64,000 nucleotides of DNA, from positions 186,001 through 250,000 of the forward strand of contig NZ_FXAU01000005.1 of the NCBI RefSeq assembly GCF_900177625.1, read 5' to 3'. Under the pieces are notes generated by a model that saw only the letters and a list, made by a program, of their open reading frames with translations, had not been told where the DNA came from and did not search any database. This stretch comes from Sphingobacterium psychroaquaticum. GTDB lineage: Bacteria; Bacteroidota; Bacteroidia; Sphingobacteriales; Sphingobacteriaceae. A program made the position numbers and the translations under genes. Shown here piece by piece: positions 1 to 9,019 of this stretch. Each line of letters opens with the position of its first letter. Positions within the stretch are counted from its first letter, which is position 1.

Positions 1-1
1 T

Positions 2-988
2 ATGGATCTACGTGTGTTGCTCAATGATATGTTGGGCGAGTTGAACGCTTCGCATTTAGGATTTAATTCATCAGGTCCAGAAGAGCGTAAGGATTTCAGA
101 ACAGCCAGCAATGAAGTGGGCTTGGAGTTTCGTACGGATCAACCGTTTACGGTAGCGCGCATTATTGCGAACAGTCCGGCTAGTCGCGTGGGAGTGGATA
201 TACAACCTGGGGATGAATTGGTTGCCGTAAATGGTGTGGAGGTTGATAAAACGCGCGATCGGGATGCTTACTTTATGCAGCCGTCGTTATTGCAGGAGAT
301 GACGTTGCGGTTAAAGCGTAACGGTAAGGACATGAATATCAATATCCGTCCCCAAACATCGGGCGCACAAAAGGAACAGCTGTACAATGAGTGGATTAAA
401 GGAAATCGTAAAAAAGTTGACGAATGGGGTAAAAATCGTATAGCATATTCGCACATGAAGAATATGGGGGGCGATCAGCTGAACCAGTTCTTGCTGGATA
501 TGGCCGAGCAGGAAAATAATAAAGAGGGTATTATTCTCGATTTACGTTTTAATACAGGTGGAAATGTACATGATGAGGTATTACGTTTCTTAGCACAACG
601 ACCTTATTTGCAATGGCAATATCGCGGCGGGAAGAAGTCGCCTCAGAGTAATTTCGCGCCCGGAGCGAAGCCAATTGTGCTCTTAATCAATGAACAATCA
701 TTGAGCGATGCGGAGATGACTGCTGCGGGATTTAAAGCTTTGAAGCTTGGGAAAATTATTGGAACCGAGACATACAGATGGATTATCTTTACTTCGGCCA
801 AAGGCTTGGTGGATGGTTCGATGTATCGGGTACCGGCTTGGGGATGTTACACATTGGACGGTCAAGATTTAGAGCTGACAGGTGTTGCACCAGATATCTA
901 CGTTAAAAATACCGTAGAAGACCGGGTGAACGATAAAGATCCGCAGTTAGAACGAGCTGTACAGGAAATTTTGAAAGATTTGAAATAG
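2..988 (+). CDS. Tricorn-like S41 family peptidase, C-terminal part (5' truncated by window)
   Basis: C-terminal 328 residues of a tricorn-protease-like serine peptidase; the ATG at position 2 is almost certainly internal and the gene continues upstream. Residues 1-20 (LLNDMLGELNASHLGF) match the helical C1 domain that precedes the PDZ. A PDZ domain covers about 40-115, with SPASRVGVDIQPGDEL as its typical loop. The S41 core follows: Ser150-His151 (AYSHMKNMG) matches the tricorn Ser-His pair, and NEQSLSDAEM (Ser235-Asp236) matches the nucleophile region. Tricorn family members degrade oligopeptides; Bacteroidota homologues are usually about 1,000 residues with N-terminal propellers, which are not visible here. 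The gene ends at a strong terminator shared with kduD. Confidence 0.85.
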   Translation: MDLRVLLNDMLGELNASHLGFNSSGPEERKDFRTASNEVGLEFRTDQPFTVARIIANSPASRVGVDIQPGDELVAVNGVEVDKTRDRDAYFMQPSLLQEMTLRLKRNGKDMNINIRPQTSGAQKEQLYNEWIKGNRKKVDEWGKNRIAYSHMKNMGGDQLNQFLLDMAEQENNKEGIILDLRFNTGGNVHDEVLRFLAQRPYLQWQYRGGKKSPQSNFAPGAKPIVLLINEQSLSDAEMTAAGFKALKLGKIIGTETYRWIIFTSAKGLVDGSMYRVPAWGCYTLDGQDLELTGVAPDIYVKNTVEDRVNDKDPQLERAVQEILKDLK

Positions 989-990
989 AG

Positions 991-1025
991 GAAACGGGGC
1001 CACGATAAATGGCCCCGTTTTTTTA
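991..1025. terminator. Bidirectional rho-independent terminator
   Basis: The inverted repeat AAACGGGGCCA / TGGCCCCGTTT with a 7-base loop is followed by a T-run. It separates the convergent tricorn-like gene and kduD; the kduD stop codon lies in the T-run. Confidence 0.85.
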
Positions 1026-1793
1026 TCGGCCCATCCAACCGCCATCGACGGTTAAGATCGTGCCGTGTACGTAATCCGATGCAGAAGAAGCAAGGAATAC
1101 GGCGGGCCCTTTAAAGTCTTGTGGTTCGCCCCAGCGACCGGCCGGAATACGACCTAAGATCGAAGCTGAGCGTTCCGGATCGTCGCGTAGCGCTTCGGTA
1201 TTGTCGGTTGCAATGTAGCCAGGAGCGATCGCATTTACATTCACTCCTTTGCTGGCCCATTCGTTAGCAAATGCTTTTGTTAAGGAACCGATCGCCCCCT
1301 TGGAAGCGGCATACCCAGGAACGTTTATTCCCCCTTGGAAGGTTAACAGCGATGCGGTGAATACGATCTTTCCCGATCCACGTGAAATCATCTCCTTCCC
1401 TAGCTCTCTGGTAAGGATAAATTGAGCATTTTGGTTTATTTCGATTATCTCGTCCCAGTAGCTGTCCGGATGCTCGGCTGCCGGAGCACGTAGGATATTG
1501 CCCGCATTGTTAAAGAGGATATCTATTGTAGGGTGATCTTTTTTTACCTGTTCAATAAAACCGTAGAGCGCTGATCGATTAGAAAAATCACATTGGTAAG
1601 GGTAAAAGTTTCGACCTTGGGCGTTAACAGCTTGCTCAACTTTGGAGCCGGACGATTCCAGACTTGCTGACACACCGATAACATCCGCACCCGCCTCGGC
1701 CAAAGCTTCCGCAATAGCAAGGCCAATACCTCGCTTACAGCCTGTTACTAAGGCGATTTTACCGGTTAAATCAAAGGAAGATAAGATTGACAT
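1023..1793 (-). CDS. kduD: 2-deoxy-D-gluconate 3-dehydrogenase / 2-dehydro-3-deoxy-D-gluconate 5-dehydrogenase (SDR family)
   Basis: Short-chain dehydrogenase of 256 residues, the family's usual length. The NAD(P)-binding motif VTGCKRGIG lies near residue 17, NNAG near 96, the catalytic Ser in FTASLLT and the YxxxK pair in YAASKGA. KduD reduces 2,5-diketo-3-deoxygluconate to 2-keto-3-deoxygluconate, following KduI in the breakdown of unsaturated uronates from pectin or glycosaminoglycans. It is third in the operon kduI-DUF4861-kduD; its ATG overlaps the upstream stop by one base (TAATG), indicating translational coupling. The exact SDR substrate is inferred from the kduI neighbour and overall similarity. 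Confidence 0.88.
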   Translation of the reverse strand: MSILSSFDLTGKIALVTGCKRGIGLAIAEALAEAGADVIGVSASLESSGSKVEQAVNAQGRNFYPYQCDFSNRSALYGFIEQVKKDHPTIDILFNNAGNILRAPAAEHPDSYWDEIIEINQNAQFILTRELGKEMISRGSGKIVFTASLLTFQGGINVPGYAASKGAIGSLTKAFANEWASKGVNVNAIAPGYIATDNTEALRDDPERSASILGRIPAGRWGEPQDFKGPAVFLASSASDYVHGTILTVDGGWMGR

Positions 1794-2923
1794 TATTTGT
1801 TGTATTTAATAGTTAAAGGATGGTGTAGATGTTCTGCTTTTGTCAGGAGATACATATGCCATTGCTCGTCAGAAGTAATAGCACCAGCTTTATTGAATGC
1901 CGCGCCCATGTAGTACTCCAGCGGCTGATTGTTTTGCTGTGTTATTTTAAACAGGAATTGTGTCGGACTTTGGATTAATGCAGCTCGATCATCAGGCAAA
2001 ATTAAGCCTGTTCCCGTTATATTGCCATTCTGAGCGGGTTCCCAGTAGCTGAAAACTCCGTCGTCAGAAGCCCATTGAAAATCAGGCCTTTCCTCCTTTC
2101 GTTTGGCTATACCCACGACCAATGGGGTACGTTCGGCATTGGTATTTTTTACCGAGAGTGATACTTTGCTTAGTTGGCTTCCGGCGTCCAAGGAAATCGT
2201 CTTTTCCAATACGATAGTCTCGCCGGCAATAGCTTGCGGTTCGAAAATCAATTTGAATGTGGAACGTAGCGGGCCATTGTCTAGTATTTCAAAATGGCGA
2301 TAATGTTTGGTGTAGTGTACTTTGTCACCAAAATATAAGGCCACATCTCCCACCCCCAATGTTTGCCCTACGCTATAATAATCAAGTCCTTTTCCATGGT
2401 CTGCATGGTAGTCGCCTGTCGCATACCATTCGTTGATAATGAGGTCGCTGGTGCGTTTTGCCCAGAAGTCAAAACCTTGTGCATCTTCAGATGTTCCTTC
2501 CAGCGCTTTTCCGTAGGCACGAAAAGCCACAACATTATTCTCCCAGGCAAAGTCATCTTTTCTTTCCGGAACGTAGCGCGCATATGTTTTTTGTATAGCG
2601 ACAGGTGCTTTTTCTTGCACAACAACAAGCTCTAGCTTTCCCTTTCCCGCGATAGAAGCTTCGATCAAGACATTTTGAACATGCTGTTTTCCTAGTCTTT
2701 CAAACTGGATGGGTAACACCTCTCCGCTCTTTTTATTCTTAATTACAAAAACGGTGTCTTTCAGTCCAAACTGTTGTTTTAATGTTTGGAAAGGAATAGT
2801 TACCAGTTCCTGTCGATCGGCTGCACTTGGGTTTGAGATGGTAATTGTTTTCTTCTGTTGTGCATGCAGCGACATCGCAACGGCTAACGTGACTGCTGTT
2901 ATCCCTAATTTTCGCATGAGCAT
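1793..2923 (-). CDS. Secreted DUF4861-family protein of the uronate operon
   Basis: Protein of 376 residues with a Sec signal peptide (MRKLGITAVTLAVAMSLHA, cleaved near AQQ). The body is beta-rich with repeated aromatic and charged patches and no catalytic motif that I recognise. Sequence style and context match the DUF4861 family, often found in Bacteroidota polysaccharide-utilisation and uronate loci; function unproven. It sits between kduI and kduD with one-base TAATG overlaps at both junctions, so it is made together with the two cytoplasmic enzymes although it is exported. The start may be the first ATG (2923) or the third codon (2917), which gives a cleaner signal peptide. A periplasmic or surface sugar-acid binding or lyase-type role is only inference. 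Confidence 0.72.
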   Translation of the reverse strand: MLMRKLGITAVTLAVAMSLHAQQKKTITISNPSAADRQELVTIPFQTLKQQFGLKDTVFVIKNKKSGEVLPIQFERLGKQHVQNVLIEASIAGKGKLELVVVQEKAPVAIQKTYARYVPERKDDFAWENNVVAFRAYGKALEGTSEDAQGFDFWAKRTSDLIINEWYATGDYHADHGKGLDYYSVGQTLGVGDVALYFGDKVHYTKHYRHFEILDNGPLRSTFKLIFEPQAIAGETIVLEKTISLDAGSQLSKVSLSVKNTNAERTPLVVGIAKRKEERPDFQWASDDGVFSYWEPAQNGNITGTGLILPDDRAALIQSPTQFLFKITQQNNQPLEYYMGAAFNKAGAITSDEQWHMYLLTKAEHLHHPLTIKYNK

Positions 2924-3771
2924 TAACGCAATTCGGTGATAGGCGATTTATCCATATCATCATAGTCGAGGTTCTCTCCTGCCATGCCCCAAATAAAGGT
3001 ATAGTTGCTTGTACCTGCGCCCGCATGTATTGACCAAGGGGGAGAGATTACAGCCTGTTCATTCTGCATCCAAATGTGTCGGGTTTCGTCGGTCGGCCCC
3101 ATAAAGTGAGAAACAGATTGACCCTCAGGGACCTCAAAATAGAAGTAAACCTCCATACGGCGGTCGTGTGTATGCGCTGGCATGGTGTTCCATACCGATC
3201 CTGGCTTCAGCTCGGTCATCCCCATTTGTAACTGACAGGTGTCGATCACTTTATTCAACAACATCTGATTGATCGTGCGATGGTTAGCCGTTTCTAAAGC
3301 TCCCAGTTCAATTTTATTAGCTTCATCTTTGGTTACTCGTTTGGTTGGATAGCTGTGATGAGCCGGAGTAGAGTTTAAATAAAATTTTGCAGGATTGTTT
3401 TTATCATTGCTTGAAAAGTAAACCTCCTGTGCTCCCTTTCCAATGTATAGTGCTTCTTTATGGCCAATTTCATAACTTGTTCCATCAACATCAACTAAAC
3501 CAGCACCTCCGACATTGATAATGCCTAATTCACGACGAGAAAGGAAGAAAGGCTCCTTTAGAAGTGGTTCGATGGTTTCTAGCTTTATTGGTCCTGATAC
3601 AGGCATGGCACCGCCTGCCATATATCGATCGTAGTGTGAATAAACAAAATGAATTTTATCGGCGGTGAAGATCTTTTCTATCAGGAAGTTTTTGCGTAGT
3701 CCTTGTGTATCTAAAGTTTTGGCTTCGTTGGGGCCAATGGCATATCTGCTTTCAAAAATTGTCGTACTCAT
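2923..3771 (-). CDS. kduI: 5-dehydro-4-deoxy-D-glucuronate isomerase
   Basis: Cupin-fold isomerase of 282 residues (E. coli KduI is 278). It converts 5-keto-4-deoxyuronate to 2,5-diketo-3-deoxygluconate in the cytoplasm. The zinc site is visible: HTHDRRMEVYFYF supplies two His and a Glu, and the later SIHAGAG supplies the last His. The family stretch YMAGGAMPV lies near residue 50. First gene of the kduI-DUF4861-kduD operon. Upstream, at 3842-3857, is a sequence resembling a LacI-family operator that shares a 10-base core with one upstream of uxaC. No good TAnnTTTG box was found for this gene. Confidence 0.93.
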   Translation of the reverse strand: MSTTIFESRYAIGPNEAKTLDTQGLRKNFLIEKIFTADKIHFVYSHYDRYMAGGAMPVSGPIKLETIEPLLKEPFFLSRRELGIINVGGAGLVDVDGTSYEIGHKEALYIGKGAQEVYFSSNDKNNPAKFYLNSTPAHHSYPTKRVTKDEANKIELGALETANHRTINQMLLNKVIDTCQLQMGMTELKPGSVWNTMPAHTHDRRMEVYFYFEVPEGQSVSHFMGPTDETRHIWMQNEQAVISPPWSIHAGAGTSNYTFIWGMAGENLDYDDMDKSPITELR

Positions 3772-3841
3772 AAACGTAAAAAAAATAAGGTTGGTTTATG
3801 TCTAAGGTACTGTTTAAAATGCGCTTATGATAATGGAATCT

Positions 3842-3857
3842 ACGAAAACGTTATCAG
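3842..3857. promoter_or_regulatory. Candidate LacI/PurR-like operator upstream of kduI
   Basis: ACGAAAACGTTATCAG shares the core AAACGTTATC with the site at 22300-22315 upstream of uxaC and has the central CpG typical of LacI-family operators. It lies about 70 bases upstream of the kduI start. The right half is degenerate, so this rests mainly on the match with the uxaC site. Confidence 0.35.
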
Positions 3858-3955
3858 AGAAACAAAGTATTCTCCTCAGGCGACACCCTGGGTTGTTAAG
3901 GAACGCGAGAGGCTTTGTGCGGGGAACATGTGATGATTTCCGTCCAGTGCTGTCT

Positions 3956-6622
3956 CTACAGATTAAAGATTACTCGGGCGACAAGCATACGTCCACGCAG
4001 GTCGTAACTGTTTTGATTTTGTTGATTGGCCGATATACTGTAGGTGTTAAACGTCTTGATATTAGCTAGATTACTCATGTTCAATTCAAAATCTGTTTTC
4101 CATTTTACATGACGGTAACGGGCAAAAGCATCGATAAAAAAGTAATTTATATCCTGTTGACCTGGTTGTTTGCTATAGAGATGTCTACCACTGACGCGGA
4201 CATAGGTGCGTTTAATGGTATAGAATGGAAGTCCAATATTCTGCGATGCGCTGAAGACGTTGTTATTTAAGGTCGAGTTATCTTTTTGTTTGGATGTGGA
4301 CCAGGACAAGGAGCTTTGGTAAGACAATTTGAGATCTTTCCAAAGCTTTATCTCCGCATCCGGTTGTACAGAAAAACTTGTGTTCTGAAATGGTAGTAAT
4401 GTGCCATTAAAGAGCTGATTGAAATCGCTATAAGACCAAGATGCTCGTAGTTTTACGGTGCTGGCAAGGGCAAAGATATACTTGTCGAATCCGGCACTGA
4501 CCTGAAAACTGTTCACTTTGTTTTTAATGGGTACAAGGATCGTTTGCGATATATCGTTTGAAATGACTTGTGAGAATAAGGCGTTACGTATGGTCTGCGA
4601 ATAGTTGATCCCTCCATGGGCATAAAGCAGCTTTAAGGTACGACTCAGCCTATAATTCAGGCCGGCACTATGTGATGAGCTTTCATTGATAGAGGCGTTG
4701 TTTTGGGATATATTTCGATAGCTGCGGATAATTGTTCCACGATAAATATCTTGGATGTTACCAAAGGTATTACTATAGTTGTAAGTAAAATCCATTTCGT
4801 CCTCCATTCCTATGCGTTGCTTCAGTCGAAATGAAGGATTGAATAAAAGATCATTTTCTTTATTGTTCAGAGCATAACCCGCATCTTTAAATGTGGTTTG
4901 CTGCAAGGCTACTGGCAGCATCAAGGATGCTTCTACTCGGTTGATTTTCCAACTGTACTCACCCGTGATGTTATAGAGAATGCGGCGCCAATGTAGATCA
5001 TTAACTGTAGAATCAATCTGTGGTACAACAAGTGTTCCGTTCTCGATATTGAGTGCAATATCGGAGGATAAGCGTTGATCTTCCAAGCTTATACCGACGC
5101 CGTAATATTGGTTTATTTTCCCTTTAGGAATACGGTATCCTGTTGTTAAACGGGTAAATAGGTTGGGAACATTAACATGTTGTCTTGTTTCTTCATACGG
5201 TTGACCTTGGTTTAAAAGGGATGCATACACGCCGGGACGGATCATCAAATCTTGTGGCTTTTCCCCGTAATTGAAGATCCAGTTAAATTGGATAACATCC
5301 CCATTTTTTAGTTGAGGGACATATTCCAACTTGTTACTGATGCCTGAAATACGATGGTTACGATTTACAGAAATAGGATTGTTGTTGCTTTCGATAGTCG
5401 CTTGTCCATTCTCTTTTTCATACTCAAAGGAAAGGGCATTGCTGATAAACTTGGTGTCCATGTTTTTAGATGCCGTTAACCGGATCGCTGCCAGCCACTC
5501 TTTTATTTCGCTACGCTGCTGCTCAATAAATGAAATGGTTTCGTCCTGCGTAAAGTAGTCTGTTCGTCCACTAAAACTTTGGCTGTTTTTATCAAAAAGA
5601 GCCTGTACGTTGGATTTAAGTTGCCATTTGTTCGCTAGATTAAACAGGTTATTCGTGTTGATAGCCGCGGTGTTGTTCATAAAGTAATAGGGCTTGGCAA
5701 TGGGTGGAGCGCCGACTGTTCCGAGGGATAATAGGTTATTTATGGGCGACGTACCTAGCCGACTCAAGGTGTTCTCTCTATTGTATCCGACCAAATCACC
5801 CGTTAAATCTTTACCGGTGTTATTCCCATTCAACACATTCAACATTTTGTACTTCTTGTTAAACAGAATGTTGTTGAGTTCACTATCATATTGTTCGGGT
5901 AGCCCCGCCCCTATTTTTGCTTCACCTGTCATCTTTAGCTTAGCATCTTCTTTTATGACTAGGTTGATTGCGACTTGATCGCTAAATCGCTTGTTTTTCA
6001 ACACTTTTAGATGTTCGTGGTTGTTCAATACCTGGATGTCCTGGACCATTTTGTGTGGTATGGTCCGTGTTCCAATGTTGTAACGGTCATCTAAGAGATC
6101 GTCGCCATCGATGTAAAAATTAGAAATAGCTTTACCTTGGTATTTGATCTGTCCCGATTCTGTGACTTCCATCCCAGGCATGCGTTTTAGAACATCGCCA
6201 ATACTGCGGTCTTCTTCCTGTGCGAAACTTCCTACATTATAAGCGAGTGTATCCCCGAGTCGGCGTACTTGCGGTCTGCTTTTAACATGGATATCATCTA
6301 ATACAATTTTCTTCTGTTTCAGTTCAATGAAAAGTCCGGTGAGCTTGCTGGTCAATACTTCCTTATGTTTGTTGTAACCGAGGTGGTTAATTTCAAGAAA
6401 GCAGCTTTCTAGACTTTTATCGGTTGTAATAGAGAAATTTCCCTCCTTATCTGTTGCTTTGAAAGCAATGATTTTTTGATCATTGTTTTTCACCATGACG
6501 CTGGCAGAGGCGATTGGTTTTTGGGTCGACTGATCCACCAATCGACCTACTATTTGTTTGTTCTGTGCCAGCGCGTACAACTGGATCAACATAAAAAAAG
6601 AAAAGAGGGAAGCGCGCATCAT
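3956..6622 (-). CDS. Outer-membrane beta-barrel protein with carboxypeptidase-regulatory and TonB plug-like domains (GLPGLI partner)
   Basis: 888-residue outer-membrane protein with a Sec signal peptide (cleaved near ALAQ). Residues about 22-110 form a carboxypeptidase-regulatory-like beta-sandwich (VGRLVDQSTQKPIASASVMV). About 110-230 resemble a TonB receptor plug (DVLKRMPGMEV, YIDGDDLLDDRYNIG). The remainder alternates short aromatic beta strands, as in a large barrel, and ends in the typical terminal strand LVARVIFNL. It starts 2 bases after the stop of the GLPGLI gene, so the two form an operon. Such pairs are common in Bacteroidota, but the substrate is unknown. A classical TonB box was not identified. 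Confidence 0.78.
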   Translation of the reverse strand: MMRASLFSFFMLIQLYALAQNKQIVGRLVDQSTQKPIASASVMVKNNDQKIIAFKATDKEGNFSITTDKSLESCFLEINHLGYNKHKEVLTSKLTGLFIELKQKKIVLDDIHVKSRPQVRRLGDTLAYNVGSFAQEEDRSIGDVLKRMPGMEVTESGQIKYQGKAISNFYIDGDDLLDDRYNIGTRTIPHKMVQDIQVLNNHEHLKVLKNKRFSDQVAINLVIKEDAKLKMTGEAKIGAGLPEQYDSELNNILFNKKYKMLNVLNGNNTGKDLTGDLVGYNRENTLSRLGTSPINNLLSLGTVGAPPIAKPYYFMNNTAAINTNNLFNLANKWQLKSNVQALFDKNSQSFSGRTDYFTQDETISFIEQQRSEIKEWLAAIRLTASKNMDTKFISNALSFEYEKENGQATIESNNNPISVNRNHRISGISNKLEYVPQLKNGDVIQFNWIFNYGEKPQDLMIRPGVYASLLNQGQPYEETRQHVNVPNLFTRLTTGYRIPKGKINQYYGVGISLEDQRLSSDIALNIENGTLVVPQIDSTVNDLHWRRILYNITGEYSWKINRVEASLMLPVALQQTTFKDAGYALNNKENDLLFNPSFRLKQRIGMEDEMDFTYNYSNTFGNIQDIYRGTIIRSYRNISQNNASINESSSHSAGLNYRLSRTLKLLYAHGGINYSQTIRNALFSQVISNDISQTILVPIKNKVNSFQVSAGFDKYIFALASTVKLRASWSYSDFNQLFNGTLLPFQNTSFSVQPDAEIKLWKDLKLSYQSSLSWSTSKQKDNSTLNNNVFSASQNIGLPFYTIKRTYVRVSGRHLYSKQPGQQDINYFFIDAFARYRHVKWKTDFELNMSNLANIKTFNTYSISANQQNQNSYDLRGRMLVARVIFNL

Positions 6623-6624
6623 GC

Positions 6625-7539
6625 TTATGGAGTTAATTCAATAGGATTGTTTGTGTCGCGGGAAGGTTTGTAGCTCTCTGCATTTTGAACGGAAAATGAT
6701 TTTATTCTACTCATATCGAGTGCTCCCTTTGCGGCAGGACCATTTGATTTAGATCCTGTTGCGATGACTGTTGTTCCGCCGGTTCCGCTAATATTTATAC
6801 TTCCTCCCGAACGAGCGGCTTTCGATTGCATATAGGCTTGTGGGTTTGCCTTGAATGCTTCCAGGAGTTTAAGCGCTTCTTTTTTCGTTGATTTCACTGC
6901 ATTTGGAGCTATTTGAATCGCCGTTTCACCATCCTCGATCTTGTCAAACCCTGCGTAACTAAAGGTTACATCCCCTTTTGCGTCAGATGCCTCTAGAATC
7001 AATCCCGGAAGACCTTGTAACTTCCATGGTCCGCTGGAAAAAGGAAGTTCGGTTGTAAACCAAGCGGTATATTGCCTTCCCTTGAAGGAGGTCGTAGCTT
7101 TCTGACAGCTGTAACCACCAATCTCTTTGGTTTCATCGGAAACGGACCAGTCTTGCTCCGGAAATGTACTGGCGATCACCAGCTGGTCCCCGGCAACAGT
7201 CATTACTTCTTGCATGTCTTTTTTTGTCTTGTCGATGAGGTAGAACTCACCGATAGCCGTTACATCACGCGAAATTTTAACGTTCCCATCGAAGGCAGGG
7301 TCATCCATCTGCTTTTTTAAGCTTTCCTGCGCCCGATTGGTAGAATTGCTGGTATAGTAACTACTGTTTGCCCCAAGATACGTAACGACCTCATCGCGCA
7401 AAAATTTATCACGCTGTGTACTATCATTGATATGTTTAAAGATGTAGTGGACCTTTGCCACAGCTTTTTCGGCCTCTTGTGCTCTTGTGTTTGCGCTTAT
7501 AGCCAAGGCGATAAGCGATACATATAATACTCTTTTCAT
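6625..7539 (-). CDS. GLPGLI family secreted protein
   Basis: Exported 304-residue protein with a signal peptide (MKRVLYVSLIALAISANTRA). It carries the diagnostic motif GLPGLILEASD near residue 180, preceded by AWFTTELPFSSGPWKLQ, both typical of the GLPGLI family. The C-terminal third contains a Gly/Ser-rich stretch (AARSGGSINISGTGG). Function is unknown; family members usually sit beside an outer-membrane barrel, as here. The TAnnTTTG box on the minus strand at 7567-7574 (TATCTTTG) lies 27 bases upstream of the start. Confidence 0.85.
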   Translation of the reverse strand: MKRVLYVSLIALAISANTRAQEAEKAVAKVHYIFKHINDSTQRDKFLRDEVVTYLGANSSYYTSNSTNRAQESLKKQMDDPAFDGNVKISRDVTAIGEFYLIDKTKKDMQEVMTVAGDQLVIASTFPEQDWSVSDETKEIGGYSCQKATTSFKGRQYTAWFTTELPFSSGPWKLQGLPGLILEASDAKGDVTFSYAGFDKIEDGETAIQIAPNAVKSTKKEALKLLEAFKANPQAYMQSKAARSGGSINISGTGGTTVIATGSKSNGPAAKGALDMSRIKSFSVQNAESYKPSRDTNNPIELTP

Positions 7540-7566
7540 GGTAATTAGATTTTTCTATGATTTAAT

Positions 7567-7574
7567 CAAAGATA
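7567..7574 (-). promoter_or_regulatory. TAnnTTTG promoter element of the GLPGLI-barrel operon
   Basis: TATCTTTG on the minus strand matches the Bacteroidota -7 consensus and lies 27 bases before the ATG of the GLPGLI gene. Confidence 0.65.
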
Positions 7575-7638
7575 TACGAAAAAATCGTAATTCAAAATAA
7601 TTTACGTCATGAAGCTAGATTTTGTGATGATTTCCCTG

Positions 7639-8862
7639 CTATTTTTTATTCTTTTCCTCGATCCATAGCGACATGTATTTCAGGCTATTATGAGCTTGGG
7701 TATTTAAGATCTGTCCCATAAAATTTTTTTGACGATGGGTTGAGATTTTTGACTGTAATGTTGTTATAGTTTGGAGAAAGTCCCTGGTGTGCTGTGTCTT
7801 GCTAAATAGACGGTTGTGGATCGTCTGTCCACGTTTTTGCGCTGCATTCCAAGCCTGCGGATCGCTATAAAGATGTTTAGCGTAGGCAACAAATTCGTCT
7901 GTGGCATCCGTGATAAAGCCGTTCCATTGGTCATCAAGCGTCATATCTTCTGCCCCAACCCTGCTGGTTATGCTTGGGGTCCCACTTTGCATGGCATCGA
8001 TGAATTTTCCCTTTATGCCCGCACCAAATGGAATTGGAGCAAGCAACACCCGATATTTCGCCATCGTTTCTTGCGCATCTTCTGCCCTATCCATAATAAA
8101 GAAGTTTTCCTTAGGCTGATGCAGCTGATAGACTTTTTCGGAAGCATATGCTCCATAGATATGCAATGCCACTCCGGGCAGTTCTTTTCGTAATATAGGC
8201 CAAATCGTTGTTTTCAGGTATTGGATCGTACGCCAGTTCGGTTCATGGATAAAATTACCAATAAACATGAAGTCTTTTCGGGTCTCGTATGAATTCCAGC
8301 GACCTAGATGCATTTCCTCTAGCGTTTCTTCCAAAAAAGGTAAATAATACAGAATTGACCCATCAATATTGAATGTATCGGTCAAGATCCGAATTTCTTC
8401 TTGTGAAATTATTAGCGACAGGTCTGTCCTCAAAATAGATGCAATCTCCCGTTTGGCAGTATCATTGTAGTAGTCTGGGGCCTCTCCTGTTTTCCATGCT
8501 TCTTGCCGGGCTTTTCGTAAGAAATGAAGATCTTCCGTGTCTAATATAGTGAGGGCCTTCGGACATTGTTCGCGTATGCGCCAACCGTATTGTTCCTCCA
8601 CCATAAATCGATCAAAGATGACAATATCGGGATTCTCCGCTTTGAACTGTGCGTCAACTTTGCTGTCGTTCAGCGCAATAGGTAGTTCGCGTACCGCAAG
8701 TGTTTCCAAGGGAAAGCTGTAGTCCGATTTACTGGCTGCGCAGGCGAAAACAACAGATGCTCCGGAGTCTAAAAACGTTTGGATCAGTTGTCGAATTCGA
8801 GACCCTGCGGCGGAAGATTGCGGTTCGGGCCATACCAAACCAATGAAAAGCACTTTTTGCAT
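7639..8862 (-). CDS. Glycosyltransferase, GT-B fold (family 4-like)
   Basis: 407-residue cytoplasmic protein with two Rossmann-like halves. The N-terminal part reads FIGLVWPEPQSSAAGSR followed by DIVIFDRFMVEEQYGW. The C-terminal nucleotide-sugar half contains FIGNFIHEPNW, LHIYGAY and APIPFGAGIKGKFIDAMQSG, the last matching the GT4-type GxGIKxKxxEAMxxGxP signature. Donor and acceptor cannot be told. It stands alone, with no other cell-wall or polysaccharide genes beside it. The promoter box TATTTTTG (minus strand, 8867-8874) is only 4 bases upstream of the ATG, so the mRNA is probably leaderless. The last 40 residues are an unassigned extension. Confidence 0.75.
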   Translation of the reverse strand: MQKVLFIGLVWPEPQSSAAGSRIRQLIQTFLDSGASVVFACAASKSDYSFPLETLAVRELPIALNDSKVDAQFKAENPDIVIFDRFMVEEQYGWRIREQCPKALTILDTEDLHFLRKARQEAWKTGEAPDYYNDTAKREIASILRTDLSLIISQEEIRILTDTFNIDGSILYYLPFLEETLEEMHLGRWNSYETRKDFMFIGNFIHEPNWRTIQYLKTTIWPILRKELPGVALHIYGAYASEKVYQLHQPKENFFIMDRAEDAQETMAKYRVLLAPIPFGAGIKGKFIDAMQSGTPSITSRVGAEDMTLDDQWNGFITDATDEFVAYAKHLYSDPQAWNAAQKRGQTIHNRLFSKTQHTRDFLQTITTLQSKISTHRQKNFMGQILNTQAHNSLKYMSLWIEEKNKK

Positions 8863-8866
8863 GTCT

Positions 8867-8874
8867 CAAAAATA
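8867..8874 (-). promoter_or_regulatory. TAnnTTTG promoter element, leaderless glycosyltransferase mRNA
   Basis: TATTTTTG on the minus strand is separated from the ATG by 4 bases; transcription should start at or next to the start codon. Confidence 0.55.
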
Positions 8875-9019
8875 GGAATTATCTTTACCTATAATGTATC
8901 AAAAATAATACTATTGATCTTGATGCCGTTTTCAAGGTAATACCTATATTTACTTTGCTAAATGGTATTAGTATCTATTTAGCCTTTGCAATTTAAACCT
9001 TAGAAGAGATAGATTTTTT

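Noticed and set aside
3827-4069. Plus-strand 80-codon reading frame between kduI and the barrel gene
   Set aside because: It overlaps the 3' end of the barrel gene on the other strand and has no recognisable features. Its ATG also lies near the candidate kduI operator.
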